A DNA stretch of 64,000 nucleotides from Sphingomonas hankookensis (GCF_028551275.1 NZ_CP117027.1:49978-113977); one strand, 5' to 3'; shown: positions 33,303-42,422, numbered from the stretch's first letter. The notes: generated by a model from the sequence alone, not told the origin. Numbers and translations are program-made.

Positions 33303-33995
33303 CTACCGCCCCTTGAGCGCCGCGGCCTCGCCCGCTGCGTCCAGCGGGTCGCCCGCCGCCATCGCCTGCGCCTGTTCGAGCACCGCCGCCATCGGCGATC
33401 CGGCCTGGGCATAGGCGGTGGTGGTCGCGGCCGTCCCGCCCTGCAGCGCCTGTACCCGCCACGGGCCGCCGTCACCCGCGCAGGCGATGCCGCCGGTAGT
33501 GCCGGTCTCGAAGGTGCGGCACAGCGCGCCGGCGCGGTCGCGGAAGGTGATGCCGATCCTGACCGGCGCCTGCGGCCCCTGGGTCGAGGCCAGCTGCGTG
33601 TCGAGCGCCCGCTCGAGACTCCCTTGCGCGACCGCCGTGCCGCCCTCGAACCCCAGCTCGCCGCCCGAACGCGGTACGAGTTGCCCGAGCAGCAGCCCGG
33701 CGACGAGGCTGGCGGCGATCGCGCCCCACCAGCGCTGCGGCCGGGGCGCGGGCTTGCGGGTCGGGAAGGCCACCACATTGTCGCTGCGCGCGAACAGTGC
33801 CTCGACCCCGGCGGGCATCGGTTGCTTGTCGAGGCCGGCAAAGCCACCGCGCAGCCGGACGGCCAGCGCGCGGTGGCGTTCAACCTCTTGCGCCAGCGCC
33901 GGATCGTCGGCCATCGCCCGCTCGACGCGCCCGGCGGCGATCGGGTCCAGCTCGCCATCGGCATAGGCGGCGAGCGTTTCGGGGTCGATCGTCAT
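33303..33995 (-). CDS. Anti-sigma factor (membrane-anchored)
   Basis: A 230-residue protein. The N-terminal part (ETLAAYADGELDPIAAGRVE) is a zinc-finger-less ZAS-like anti-sigma domain, then a single transmembrane helix (WGAIAASLVAGLLLGQLV) and a periplasmic C-terminus. It is coupled to the sigma gene by a four-base overlap. It probably sequesters the adjacent ECF sigma factor until a cell-envelope signal arrives. Confidence 0.85.
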   Translation of the reverse strand: MTIDPETLAAYADGELDPIAAGRVERAMADDPALAQEVERHRALAVRLRGGFAGLDKQPMPAGVEALFARSDNVVAFPTRKPAPRPQRWWGAIAASLVAGLLLGQLVPRSGGELGFEGGTAVAQGSLERALDTQLASTQGPQAPVRIGITFRDRAGALCRTFETGTTGGIACAGDGGPWRVQALQGGTAATTTAYAQAGSPMAAVLEQAQAMAAGDPLDAAGEAAALKGR

Positions 33996-34525
33996 GCCGC
34001 TTCTCCCAGCGCGCCCAGCAACGCCTCGCGCCCGCGCACCAGGCGCGAGGTGAGCGTGCCGATCGGAATGTCGAGGATCTCCGCCGCCTCGCGATAGGCA
34101 AAGCCCTCCACCATCACCAGCGCGATCACCTCGCGCTGTTCGGGGGGCAGCGTGCCCATCGCACGGCCGATATTGTGCATTTCCACCGCCATTTCCTGTC
34201 CGCCCTGCCGTCCCACGGCGTCGCCTTCCTCCGCGGCCACGAAGGTTTCGCGCCGCCTGCTGCTTGCCCGGACCGTGTCGATCCACAAATTGCGCAGGAT
34301 GCGGATCGCCCATGCATCCAGCCTGGTACCCGGCTGCCACTGGTCGGCCCGTGTCAGCGCGCGTTCCACCGCCGCCTGCAACAGGTCGTCGGCATCGGCA
34401 CGGTCACGGGCGAGCGCATGGGCTACCCGCCGCAACCGGGGCAGATGCGTCAGCAATTCGTCTTCGAAGCGCAACGCGGTCCTTTCGGGCTTCGGGGATG
34501 AAACGGATGGGCTCGCCCGTTTCAT
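33992..34525 (-). CDS. ECF-family RNA polymerase sigma factor
   Basis: A 177-residue sigma-70 family protein. Region 2 is seen in HALARDRADADDLLQAAVER and RILRNLWIDTVRASSRRRET, region 4 in LPPEQREVIALVMVEGFAYR and GTLTSRLVRGREALLGAL. It is co-transcribed with its anti-sigma factor and divergent from the secreted protease gene, which is a reasonable target by location. Confidence 0.92.
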   Translation of the reverse strand: MKRASPSVSSPKPERTALRFEDELLTHLPRLRRVAHALARDRADADDLLQAAVERALTRADQWQPGTRLDAWAIRILRNLWIDTVRASSRRRETFVAAEEGDAVGRQGGQEMAVEMHNIGRAMGTLPPEQREVIALVMVEGFAYREAAEILDIPIGTLTSRLVRGREALLGALGEAA

Positions 34526-34604
34526 CCGGCATGACGATGGAAAATCCTAGAGGCGATCGGATACGGTCTTTGCGCGGTCGCCGGGAAGGGAAGGAAGAGA
34601 TGGT

Positions 34605-34761
34605 TTCACGCGAAGGCGCGGAGACGCGAAGGGGTTGCGTCCGGGGCGGCCCCTCGCGATCGGGAGACGACATCATTCGCGGACCGCAGGAGAGGAGGCC
34701 GCTGACGCGGACGGGCGTTCCTGTCGCGCACCCCCTTCGCGCCTCCGCGCCTCCGCGTGAA
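34605..34761. repeat. Inverted repeat with 30-base arms between sigma and protease genes
   Basis: Arms 34605-34634 and 34732-34761 are reverse complements at 28 of 30 positions, around a 97-base loop. The arms contain TTCACGCG and GGCGCGGAG-type blocks. The element fills most of the 307-base divergent gap between the ECF sigma gene and the S8 protease, so it must be considered when locating promoters there. No gene is seen in this gap. Confidence 0.8.
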
Positions 34762-34832
34762 CCGATTTTTCTTCCGGCCACGCGCCATGCCGGCATATCG
34801 ATGCGAGCGACAGGTGACGCAGGGGGCGAAGC

Positions 34833-36179
34833 ATGATCGCCGGGGCCAGATTCCTGCGCTGCATGGCCCTCGCACTGGTCCTGCCGACGGCGGCGTCGGC
34901 GCAACTGCTGCCCGTTCCGCAGCTTCCCCAGCTGCCCGGCCGGGTCGGGGAGGCGGTGGACGGCATCCGGGGCGCGCTGCCGATCGACGCGGCGCTAAGC
35001 GATGCGCGGCAGCTGGCGCGGCAGTCGGTCGAGCGCGCCCGCGACCTTGCGCGGCGCTTTCCCGACCGGATCGAGCTGGACCGCGACGACAACCCGGTGC
35101 GCGCGGGCGAGGTGACGCTGGCCGATCCCGATCCGGCGGTGCTGGCGCTGGTCGAGCGCGCCGGCTTTGCGGTGATCGCCAGCGAGCGCTACGAGGATCT
35201 CGGCATCGGTTTCGCCCGGCTGCGCGCGCCCGCCGGCCTGTCGGCGGTGGAGGCGGCGCGGCGGCTCGGGCGGATCGTCGGCGGCGACCGGGTGACGCTC
35301 GACCCGTTGTACAGCGCGAGCGGGGAGGTAGCCCCGTCGGCTATACCTGACCGTACTCCGGCGAAGGCCGGGGTCCAGCTGGAAAGGCTCTTCGATAGAG
35401 CGCCGACGTCCTCCAACTGGACCCCGGCCTTCGCCGGGGTACGGGAAGGGGGTGGCTCAGTCCCCGCTGCATCCAAGCGCATCGGCATCATCGACGGCGG
35501 TGTGGCGGCCGGCACCCCCGGCCTCGCCGCGCAACAGGGCTTTGCCAGCGGCGCCCCGCGCGCCAGCGACCATGGCATGGCGGTCGCGTCGCTGCTGACC
35601 GGCGGCGGCGGGATCAGGGCGAGCGCGGCCGGGGCGCAGCTGCACGTCGCCGATGTCTATGGCAGCGATCCGGCAGGCGGCAGCGCCAGCGCGCTTGCCC
35701 GGGCGCTGGCGTGGATGGTGCAGGCGAAGGTGCCGGTGGTCGTCATGAGCCTTGCCGGGCCGGACAATGCGCTGCTCGGCCGCTTCGTCGCGGCGGCGCG
35801 GGCGCGCGGCACGATGGTCGTCGCGGCGGTCGGCAATAACGGCCCCGCCGCCCCGCCGGCCTATCCCGCCAGCTACCCCCAGGCGATCGCCGTCACCGGC
35901 GTCGACGCGCGCGGGCGGGTGCTGGTGGAGGCGGGGCGCGCCCGCCACCTCGACTATGCCGCACCGGGGGCCGACATGCTGGCGCTGAACGCCGCCGGAC
36001 AGGCGCGCAGCGTGCGCGGCACGTCCTTCGCCGCGCCGCTGGTCGCCGCGCGGCTGTCGGCGGCGTGGAGCGGCGATGCGGCGGCGGCACTCAAGGCGCT
36101 CGACCGCGAGGCGAACGGCGGTGGCGGCCGCACTGGCCGCGGCGTGCTGTGCGGGGGGTGTCGGACGGTGACGCGGTAG
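34833..36179 (+). CDS. Secreted S8 (subtilisin-like) protease with in-frame repeat insert
   Basis: A 448-residue protein with signal peptide (FLRCMALALVLPTAASA), a prodomain-like region and an S8 catalytic domain. The triad is visible: Asp221 in IGIIDGGV, His247 in SDHGMAVAS and Ser398 in GTSFAAPLVA. The oxyanion Asn is likely in AAVGNNGPAA. Residues about 173-206 are encoded by a palindromic repeat (RTPAKAGVQ to TPAFAGVREG) inserted in frame between prodomain and catalytic domain. It is located beside an ECF sigma / anti-sigma pair, as in many sphingomonads, and is perhaps regulated by it. Confidence 0.9.
   Translation: MIAGARFLRCMALALVLPTAASAQLLPVPQLPQLPGRVGEAVDGIRGALPIDAALSDARQLARQSVERARDLARRFPDRIELDRDDNPVRAGEVTLADPDPAVLALVERAGFAVIASERYEDLGIGFARLRAPAGLSAVEAARRLGRIVGGDRVTLDPLYSASGEVAPSAIPDRTPAKAGVQLERLFDRAPTSSNWTPAFAGVREGGGSVPAASKRIGIIDGGVAAGTPGLAAQQGFASGAPRASDHGMAVASLLTGGGGIRASAAGAQLHVADVYGSDPAGGSASALARALAWMVQAKVPVVVMSLAGPDNALLGRFVAAARARGTMVVAAVGNNGPAAPPAYPASYPQAIAVTGVDARGRVLVEAGRARHLDYAAPGADMLALNAAGQARSVRGTSFAAPLVAARLSAAWSGDAAAALKALDREANGGGGRTGRGVLCGGCRTVTR
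35351..35444. repeat. Palindromic repeat inside the protease gene
   Basis: Arms 35351-35383 and 35412-35444 are reverse complements at 31 of 33 positions with a 28-base loop. The core CCGGCGAAGGCCGG also occurs, as one half, inside the IS256 transposase remnant (55246-55263). It is translated as about 32 extra residues without breaking the frame. Confidence 0.85.
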
Positions 36180-36206
36180 GCGGCAATCGGCATTCACGTT
36201 CTCGGT

Positions 36207-36241
36207 CGTCACCCCGGGCTTGACCCGGGGTCCCGCTTCTT
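36207..36241. repeat. Lone copy of the 35-base intergenic repeat
   Basis: A single unit of the family described at 11439-11522, located in the 240-base gap after the protease gene. It forms its own CACCCCGG/CCGGGGT hairpin. Confidence 0.75.
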
Positions 36242-36423
36242 CTCGGAGCGCGACGATGTGACACCAGGCCCCCGAACGATGAACTCCTTTGGGGATTCCG
36301 ACAGCCTCCATCAGCGAAGGTCGTCTTCAAGGGAAAGATCGGCTTCGGACGCAACGCCGCCCTCCGCCATTCCCCTCCCCACCTCGCCGGTATACGTTTC
36401 GGTCGGGAAACGGGGGGATCATT

Positions 36424-37123
36424 ATGAAAATTTGGAAGGGGGGCGCTTGCCCTGCTCGCGTCGGGTACCGCGCAGGCGCAGACCGCAACATGCGAACTGC
36501 ATATCTGGCCGACCGAAAATTATCTCGGGATGAAGATGAGTGGTCTCGGCATGATGGGCGGCGCGTTGGGGGCGCTGATCGATCATGAAGCGACCAAGGG
36601 TACGGTCGCGACCGTGACGGAGCAGATGCACGTCTATCTTCCGCCCGAGGCGCAGGTCGAGGCGTTGCGCAGCGCCGATATCGCCGCGACGCTGGGCCTG
36701 GCCGGCTATACGATCGTCGTCGAACCGGCGGTGCCGTCCGACGCGGCGGCCAAGGCCGATCCGGCGGTCAAGGATGCGTTGCGCGCGATGGATGCGAAGC
36801 AGCGCAAGGGCGAACGGCTGAGCGCGGCCACCACCCCTTGCTATGCCGAACTGGTCGGGGATCATATCTTCTACGTCAAGAAGCCGCTGGTCGGCACCAA
36901 CCTGTTCGTTCAATGGACCTTTCGCGATTTCGGCCGAGACGGCGGGGCAAAGCCGCGCAGCTTCCCCGGGCAGGTGAAGAACCCGCTGGCGGCCTTCCCC
37001 GCAAAGACGCCCGACCAGGCCGAAGCGGCCAAAGCCGACCTGCGCGACGCCTATGCCAAGGGGTTCGCGGAATATGTCGCCAAGAAGGTGCGCGGCGCGT
37101 CGGCGATGACGGCGGCGAAATAA
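36424..37123 (+). pseudogene. Secreted hypothetical protein, frameshifted in a G6 tract
   Basis: ATG 36424 has an excellent Shine-Dalgarno (GGGGGGA) and starts MKIWKGG, but soon leaves frame. Omitting one G of the six-G run at 36438-36443 gives MKIWKGALALLASGTAQAQ, a perfect signal peptide, continuous with TATCELHIWPTENYLG and the rest of the 197-codon frame (36530-37123). The mature part has GLAGYTIVVEPAVPSDAA and YAELVGDHIFYVKKPLVGTN. Without the frame change only an ATG at 36530 is available, which loses the export signal. It may be a true frameshift, phase variation or a sequencing error. Confidence 0.75.
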
Positions 37124-37245
37124 CGGGCAGGGGCACGCAAGGCCGCCCTCCCAAAAAATTGCACCCGCCGGGATTAAACCGGAAACGGCACCCGTTCTCC
37201 TTCACGAAGCGCCTGCACGCGGCGCATGGACAAAGGAGAACAGCC

Positions 37246-38136
37246 ATGAAGACCATGTTCCTGATGGGTGCGGCGCTTGCCGCCGCGATCGCCAGCCCCG
37301 CTTCGGCCCAGCTGCTGGGTGGCGGTGGCGGACTGACCGGCGGGCTGGGCGGCAGCTTCGACCGCGGCCTCGGCTCGACCGTCGAGCGGGTCCGCGACCG
37401 CGCCGACACCACCGCCCGCACCGCGCGGCGCGGCGGCGGCGAAGTGACCACCGAACGCCAGGTCGACCGCCGCAGCGGCCGGGTGCGTGGTGGCGGCTCG
37501 GCCCGGGGCGACGGCGCGATCGACGGCACCGCACAGGCGCTGGGCGGCAATCTCGGCGGATCGGGCAGCGCCAGCGGCAGCGTCGATGCCCAGCTGATCG
37601 GCACCGACGCGGTGCGCGACACCGCCGGCGCGGCGCGTGATCGGGTCCGCAACGGCGTCGCCACCACCCGCGACCGCGCGGCCGGCGCCGTCGGCAATGC
37701 CCGCGACCGGGCACAGGGCGCCGTCGGCAATGTCCGCGATCGTGCCCAGGGCGCGGCCGGATCGGTCCGCGATACTGCCGGCGGCCTGACCGGCACGGTA
37801 TCGGGCAGCGGCTCGGGCACGGCGAACGGCGCGATCGGCAACGGATCGGCCTCGGGCAGCGGATCGGGTGAAGGCGCGCTGTCGCTGACCGGCAGCGGTG
37901 CCAGCCTCCCCGCACTCGACCCCGGCAGCACCATCCGCGACGCCCGCGGCGAAGCGATCGGCCGCGTCCAGTCGATCCGCCGCAACGCCGCCGGCCGGGT
38001 GGAAGCGGTGACGATGGCGGTCGGCAAGCGCGTGGCGACCCTCCCCGCCGACAACTTCAGCGTGCAGGGCGACGTACTGGTGTCGGCGATGGGCGAGGGC
38101 CAGGTGAAGCGCGCCGCGAAGGAGCAGGCGGAGTAA
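37246..38136 (+). CDS. Secreted Ala/Gly-rich repeat protein
   Basis: A 296-residue protein from ATG 37246 (AAAGGAGAA upstream) with a signal peptide (MKTMFLMGAALAAAIASPAS). The middle contains imperfect repeats RDRAAGAVGNARDRAQGAVG, then NVRDRAQGAAGSVRDTAGGL, and Ser/Gly-rich linkers. The C-terminal 75 residues (TIRDARGEAIGRVQSIRRNA) resemble a PRC-barrel-like fold. It is probably periplasmic or surface attached; the function is unknown. A 15-bp hairpin follows the gene. Confidence 0.8.
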   Translation: MKTMFLMGAALAAAIASPASAQLLGGGGGLTGGLGGSFDRGLGSTVERVRDRADTTARTARRGGGEVTTERQVDRRSGRVRGGGSARGDGAIDGTAQALGGNLGGSGSASGSVDAQLIGTDAVRDTAGAARDRVRNGVATTRDRAAGAVGNARDRAQGAVGNVRDRAQGAAGSVRDTAGGLTGTVSGSGSGTANGAIGNGSASGSGSGEGALSLTGSGASLPALDPGSTIRDARGEAIGRVQSIRRNAAGRVEAVTMAVGKRVATLPADNFSVQGDVLVSAMGEGQVKRAAKEQAE

Positions 38137-38155
38137 GCGCTCCGGCCTGACGAAG

Positions 38156-38191
38156 GACGCCGGCCACGGGAGACGGCCCGTGGCCGGCGTC
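38156..38191. terminator. Strong hairpin after the repeat protein gene
   Basis: A perfect 15-bp stem (38156-38170 paired with 38177-38191) around AGACGG, beginning 19 bases after the stop codon. The stem is very GC-rich (GACGCCGGCCACGGG). There is no T-tract, but position and stability favour a terminator. Confidence 0.7.
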
Positions 38192-38308
38192 TCTGTGCGT
38201 GCATGTCTCGCCGGCGTACTGCGGACGTGGCGTTAGAGAAGAAGGGCGTATACAGGCGGGCCGTTATTCCGGTGCGTTTCCACCTCTTCATCATGGCGCT
38301 TCATTCTC

Positions 38309-39754
38309 GTGATTTATGATCTCCTGATCGTCGGCGGCGGCATCAATGGCGCGGCTATTGCCCGTGAGGCCGCGTTGAATGGCTGGTCGGTGCTGTTGGT
38401 CGAACGCGACGACCTCGCCAATGCGACATCGTCCAAGTCGAGCGGGCTTATTCACGGTGGCCTGCGCTACCTTGAACAGTGCGACTTCCGCCTTGTTGCC
38501 GAGGCATTGGCCGAACGCGAACGGATGGTAAATACTGCGCCGCATCTAGTACGACCGATGCGGTTCGTCATTCCGCACATCAATGCGATCAGGCCTTCGT
38601 GGCTCGTCCGGATCGGGCTTTTGATATATGATTGGATCGGCGGAAAGAAGACACTGAAACGTAGTCGATCCGTTTCTCGAAAGGATGCGGCATATTCCAG
38701 CCCTTTGAGAAATTTTTCCAAGGGATTTGTCTACTCGGACGCGCAAGTGGACGATTCCAGGTTGGTAGTACTTAATGCTATCGACGCTGCGGATGCGGGA
38801 GCCGTCATCATGACGCGGTGTTCCATGGTTTCGGCGGTACGCGATGCCGATACATGGACTGCGGAGCTGTCGACCGGCGTGCGTGTTTCTGCCCGTGCCA
38901 TGGTGAACGCCGCTGGCCCCTGGGTCGCCGAAATGTTGCAGCGGACCGGTGTTTCCAGTTTCCAGCATGTAAGGTTGGTCAAGGGCAGCCATATCGTCGT
39001 TCCCCGGCTGTACGAAGGAGAGCATGCCTATCTGCTTCAGCAACCGGATCGCCGTGTTGTCTTTGTACTTCCATGGGAGGGTATGACCGCAGTCGGCACG
39101 ACCGATGTGGTCGTCGAACGCCCCGAGGACGCGCAAATAGACCAGGAAGAGATTCGCTATCTCTGCAATGCGATCAACGAATCCTTCGTCAGGACGATAA
39201 CGCCGGATGACATGGTTTCAAGCTGGTCGGGAATTCGTCCGCTCTACGGTGATAGCAGGGAAAGCGCGCAAAACATAAGCAGGGACTATCTGCTCGAATT
39301 GGATAACGAAGGGGCGCCGATACTTACCATTTTCGGCGGAAAGATTACGACCGCTCGGTGCCTTGCCGAGGATGCGGTTGCCAAGATCGGCCAGATGCTG
39401 GGCCGGACGGTAAGCCCTGTAACCAGGACGCGCCCCTTTCCGGGAGGGGCGATCGACGATCCGCATGTCTATGCGGCGCATGTCGCTGCAACCTGGCCGT
39501 TTCTGGGTGATGATCGAGCCCGCCGGATGGTAGGTGCTTATGGATCGCTGTTACCGGAGTTGCTCGGCCAGGCAACCGGCTTCGGCCGGGCATTTGGTGC
39601 TGGTCTTACCGAGATCGAAGTACGTTGGATGCGGGATCGTGAATGGGCCCGGACCCCGGAAGACGTTTTGATGCGCCGCTCAAAATGCGGCGTGCATATG
39701 ACGGATTCGGAACGGTCGGAATTCGTCACATGGTGGTCGGATAATTTCGAATAG
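38309..39754 (+). CDS. glpD: Glycerol-3-phosphate dehydrogenase-like FAD oxidoreductase
   Basis: A 481-residue GlpD/GlpA-type enzyme starting at GTG 38309. FAD motif DLLIVGGGINGAAIAREAAL, then SGLIHGGLRYLE, the substrate-loop IRPLYGD and the GKITTARCLAEDAV end motif are all present. It oxidises sn-glycerol 3-phosphate to dihydroxyacetone phosphate in the membrane. Its base composition looks less GC-rich than that of neighbours and it sits at the edge of the polysaccharide cluster, so it may have been acquired with it. A glycerol-phosphate-linked modification of the polymer is one possible reason. Confidence 0.88.
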   Translation: MIYDLLIVGGGINGAAIAREAALNGWSVLLVERDDLANATSSKSSGLIHGGLRYLEQCDFRLVAEALAERERMVNTAPHLVRPMRFVIPHINAIRPSWLVRIGLLIYDWIGGKKTLKRSRSVSRKDAAYSSPLRNFSKGFVYSDAQVDDSRLVVLNAIDAADAGAVIMTRCSMVSAVRDADTWTAELSTGVRVSARAMVNAAGPWVAEMLQRTGVSSFQHVRLVKGSHIVVPRLYEGEHAYLLQQPDRRVVFVLPWEGMTAVGTTDVVVERPEDAQIDQEEIRYLCNAINESFVRTITPDDMVSSWSGIRPLYGDSRESAQNISRDYLLELDNEGAPILTIFGGKITTARCLAEDAVAKIGQMLGRTVSPVTRTRPFPGGAIDDPHVYAAHVAATWPFLGDDRARRMVGAYGSLLPELLGQATGFGRAFGAGLTEIEVRWMRDREWARTPEDVLMRRSKCGVHMTDSERSEFVTWWSDNFE

Positions 39755-39789
39755 CCGTGCCGTAATGCAAAACAGCTTATCCGGTACCC

Positions 39790-41727
39790 TCAAAGGCTGT
39801 TCGATTTCTCAAGGTACACATTGTCGACGAGATCGGAACTCGGGGCGTATTCCACTACGCTTTCGCAAAGGATGCGGCGGACGGTTTCGGGGTCCAGCTC
39901 CACAATGGCCTTCCTCAGTGAATCGATCTTTTCTTCCAGCTGATCCTTGGGAAGATATCCCTCGACCGCCTTGCGAATGCGGGGATGCTCGGTGACCAGG
40001 GGGGCGTCCTCGATCAACAGCTCCTCGTACAGCTTTTCGCCAGGGCGAAGGCCGATGAATTGTAGCTCGATGTCGCCATATGGATTGTTCGCGTCGCGTA
40101 CCGTCAGGCCGGAAAGCTCGATCATGTTGCGTGCCAGGTCGACGATTTTTACCGGCTCACCCATGTCCAGCACGAAGACATCGCCGCCCGATGCCATCGC
40201 CCCTGCCTGGATTACCAGCTGGGCTGCTTCCGGAATGGTCATGAAGAAGCGGGTGATCCGTTCGTCGGTAATCGTGACTGGACCGCCAGCCAGAATCTGA
40301 TTGCGAAATACCGGGACGACCGACCCCGAGGATCCTAGAACATTGCCGAACCTGACCATCGACAGACAAGTCGCGCTCTCCTGATCGGCCAGGGCTTGCA
40401 ATACCATTTCGGCAAGGCGTTTGGTCGCGCCCATCACATTGGTCGGTCGTACCGCCTTGTCGGTACTGACCAGGACGAAGTGCTTGACCTTGTGATCGAT
40501 ACACAGGCGGGCAACCGTCAGGGTGCCGAACACATTATTGGCCACGCCTTGGATCGGATTATGCTCGACCAGGGGAACATGCTTGTAAGCCGCGGCATGA
40601 TAGACATGGCTTGGCTGCCAGCAGCCGAGAACATCATCAATGCGTTGTTCGTCCTGTACCGATCCGAGCAGCGCAACGAGCTGGGTCGCTTGCTGCGTGC
40701 CGTCGGCCGACCGGGCCGCTAGGGCGTGTTCCAGTTCGCGATGAATGGTATAGAGCGCGTATTCGCTGCTATCGAACAAGAGCAACTTGGCGGGACGGGC
40801 GGACAGGATTTGCCGGCACAATTCCGATCCGATCGAACCGCCTGCACCCGTCACCAATATCGTTCGACCCGCAAGGTGCAGATTCATCTTTTCTACGTCG
40901 GGGGTAACGACATCGCGACTGAGAAGGTCGTTGATGTCGAGATTCGTGATACCGCCATTCGGAAGATCGCCCAGCGCATGGTCGATCAGATCGGGAAGCG
41001 TACGGATACGGACGTGAAGCGATCGCAGCGTCGCCAGAATTTGGTTGCGGCGTTGCTGTGTGGCCGACGGGATCGCGAGAAGTACCTCGTCTACCGCCAG
41101 CTTTTCGATCAGTTCCAGTACCTTGTCGGGCGAATGCACCCTGAAGCCGTTGATGGACGCACCCTGAAGTCCCTTGTTATCGTCGAGGAAGCCGACAACC
41201 TTCATCTCGCGACGGCTCGAAATCGCGGCGGCAAGCTGTCGGCCCGAAACGCCAGCGCCGTAGATCAGGACACGCTGGAACACGCGGCCATCGCTACGAT
41301 CGAGCAACCCACCCAAGAGATGACGTGCGCCGATACGTGCGATCACCATGAAGGCGAATAGCAGGACGGGCTGGATGATGCCCACAGTCCGCGGGACGCC
41401 AGGAACGCTCCACGCGGTAAATACCGCGAAATATGCCAGGGCATAGATGAGCGACGCCAGCAGTATCTGGTTTATGCCGGTGCTGTCGGCATGACGAAAA
41501 ACCGGACGGTACACACCAAGGGCAAAGAAGATCGGTAGTGCGAATGCCAGCGATCCGATTGCCGCCCAGAATGGTTCCTCGTAAAGAGGAAGCCAAGCGC
41601 TCAGGCGGACGAAATAAGCAACCCATACCGCCAAGAGGCAGAGGCTTATATCGACTGTAATGAGCAGCATGCGCTTGGCCCATCGCGGCAGTCGGATAAC
41701 GAGTTGGGCTACGCTAGCCAGTGGCAT
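39790..41727 (-). CDS. UDP-sugar 4,6-dehydratase (CapD/WbpM/PglF type)
   Basis: A 645-residue membrane-bound nucleotide-sugar dehydratase. Four N-terminal transmembrane helices are followed by two Rossmann domains; the catalytic one begins TILVTGAGGSIGSELCRQIL. The family's SMVRFGNVLGSSGSV and GEKLYEEL motifs are intact. Such enzymes convert UDP-GlcNAc to the 4-keto-6-deoxy sugar, the first step to QuiNAc, FucNAc or bacillosamine. It is convergent with glpD and starts only 25 bases from the divergent sugar-transferase gene. Confidence 0.92.
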   Translation of the reverse strand: MPLASVAQLVIRLPRWAKRMLLITVDISLCLLAVWVAYFVRLSAWLPLYEEPFWAAIGSLAFALPIFFALGVYRPVFRHADSTGINQILLASLIYALAYFAVFTAWSVPGVPRTVGIIQPVLLFAFMVIARIGARHLLGGLLDRSDGRVFQRVLIYGAGVSGRQLAAAISSRREMKVVGFLDDNKGLQGASINGFRVHSPDKVLELIEKLAVDEVLLAIPSATQQRRNQILATLRSLHVRIRTLPDLIDHALGDLPNGGITNLDINDLLSRDVVTPDVEKMNLHLAGRTILVTGAGGSIGSELCRQILSARPAKLLLFDSSEYALYTIHRELEHALAARSADGTQQATQLVALLGSVQDEQRIDDVLGCWQPSHVYHAAAYKHVPLVEHNPIQGVANNVFGTLTVARLCIDHKVKHFVLVSTDKAVRPTNVMGATKRLAEMVLQALADQESATCLSMVRFGNVLGSSGSVVPVFRNQILAGGPVTITDERITRFFMTIPEAAQLVIQAGAMASGGDVFVLDMGEPVKIVDLARNMIELSGLTVRDANNPYGDIELQFIGLRPGEKLYEELLIEDAPLVTEHPRIRKAVEGYLPKDQLEEKIDSLRKAIVELDPETVRRILCESVVEYAPSSDLVDNVYLEKSNSL

Positions 41728-41752
41728 GTTGAACGCAGGACTTCCATTTTAG

Positions 41753-42403
41753 GTGATGCCGCCGTCCTTACCGTTGGAGAGTGCGCTTGACCAGTCGGTG
41801 GCATCGTCTCTATCGGCGCCCGTCATGCGACAGAGTTCCCAAGGCGGCGGCAAGCGCGTGTTCGATCTGACGCTCGCGCTGCTATTGACGCCTCCCGCCG
41901 TGCTGGCCTGCGGCGTAGCGGCACTACTGATCTGGCTCGACGATCGGAGCAATCCCTTCTTCGTGCAGACCCGTCTCGGTCTTCATGGGCAGACCTTCCG
42001 ACTGGTAAAGCTGCGCACCATGCGGATCGGAACCGGAGATCGTCCGTCACACGAAGCCGGGCGGAGCAGCATAACGCGTATCGGCGCCATCATGCGGCGC
42101 ACGAAGCTCGACGAATTGCCGCAACTGTGGAACGTCTTGCGCGGCGAGATGAGCTTTGTCGGGCCGAGGCCGGGCCTGCCGACCCAGATCGAACTCGCCC
42201 AAAGCCGCCGGCGGCATGGCGTGGATCATCTCCTGCCGGGCATTACCGGTGTCTCGCAGGTGCGGGGACTGGATATGTCCACGCCCGAACTGCTCGCGGA
42301 AACCGATGCGACATATATCGGCAATTGGTCGCTCGTCCGCGATTTCCGCATATTGATCCGCACCGGATTGGGAAGCGGTAGCGGAGATGCCATCAAGCTG
42401 TAA
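41753..42403 (+). CDS. Initiating sugar-1-phosphate transferase (PglC/WcaJ family)
   Basis: A 216-residue bacterial sugar transferase: RVFDLTLALLLTPPAVLACG, SNPFFVQTRLGLHGQTFRLV, KLRTMRIG, RRTKLDELPQLWNVLRGEMS and FVGPRPGLPTQ are the expected signatures. It would load the first sugar phosphate on undecaprenyl phosphate. The GTG at 41753 (ATG 41756) is only 25 bases from the divergent dehydratase start. The ATG at 41825 (MRQSSQGGGKRVFDL) gives a family-like N-terminus and may be the true start. Confidence 0.9.
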   Translation: MMPPSLPLESALDQSVASSLSAPVMRQSSQGGGKRVFDLTLALLLTPPAVLACGVAALLIWLDDRSNPFFVQTRLGLHGQTFRLVKLRTMRIGTGDRPSHEAGRSSITRIGAIMRRTKLDELPQLWNVLRGEMSFVGPRPGLPTQIELAQSRRRHGVDHLLPGITGVSQVRGLDMSTPELLAETDATYIGNWSLVRDFRILIRTGLGSGSGDAIKL

Positions 42404-42422
42404 TTCGCTCGATGGCATTCGT

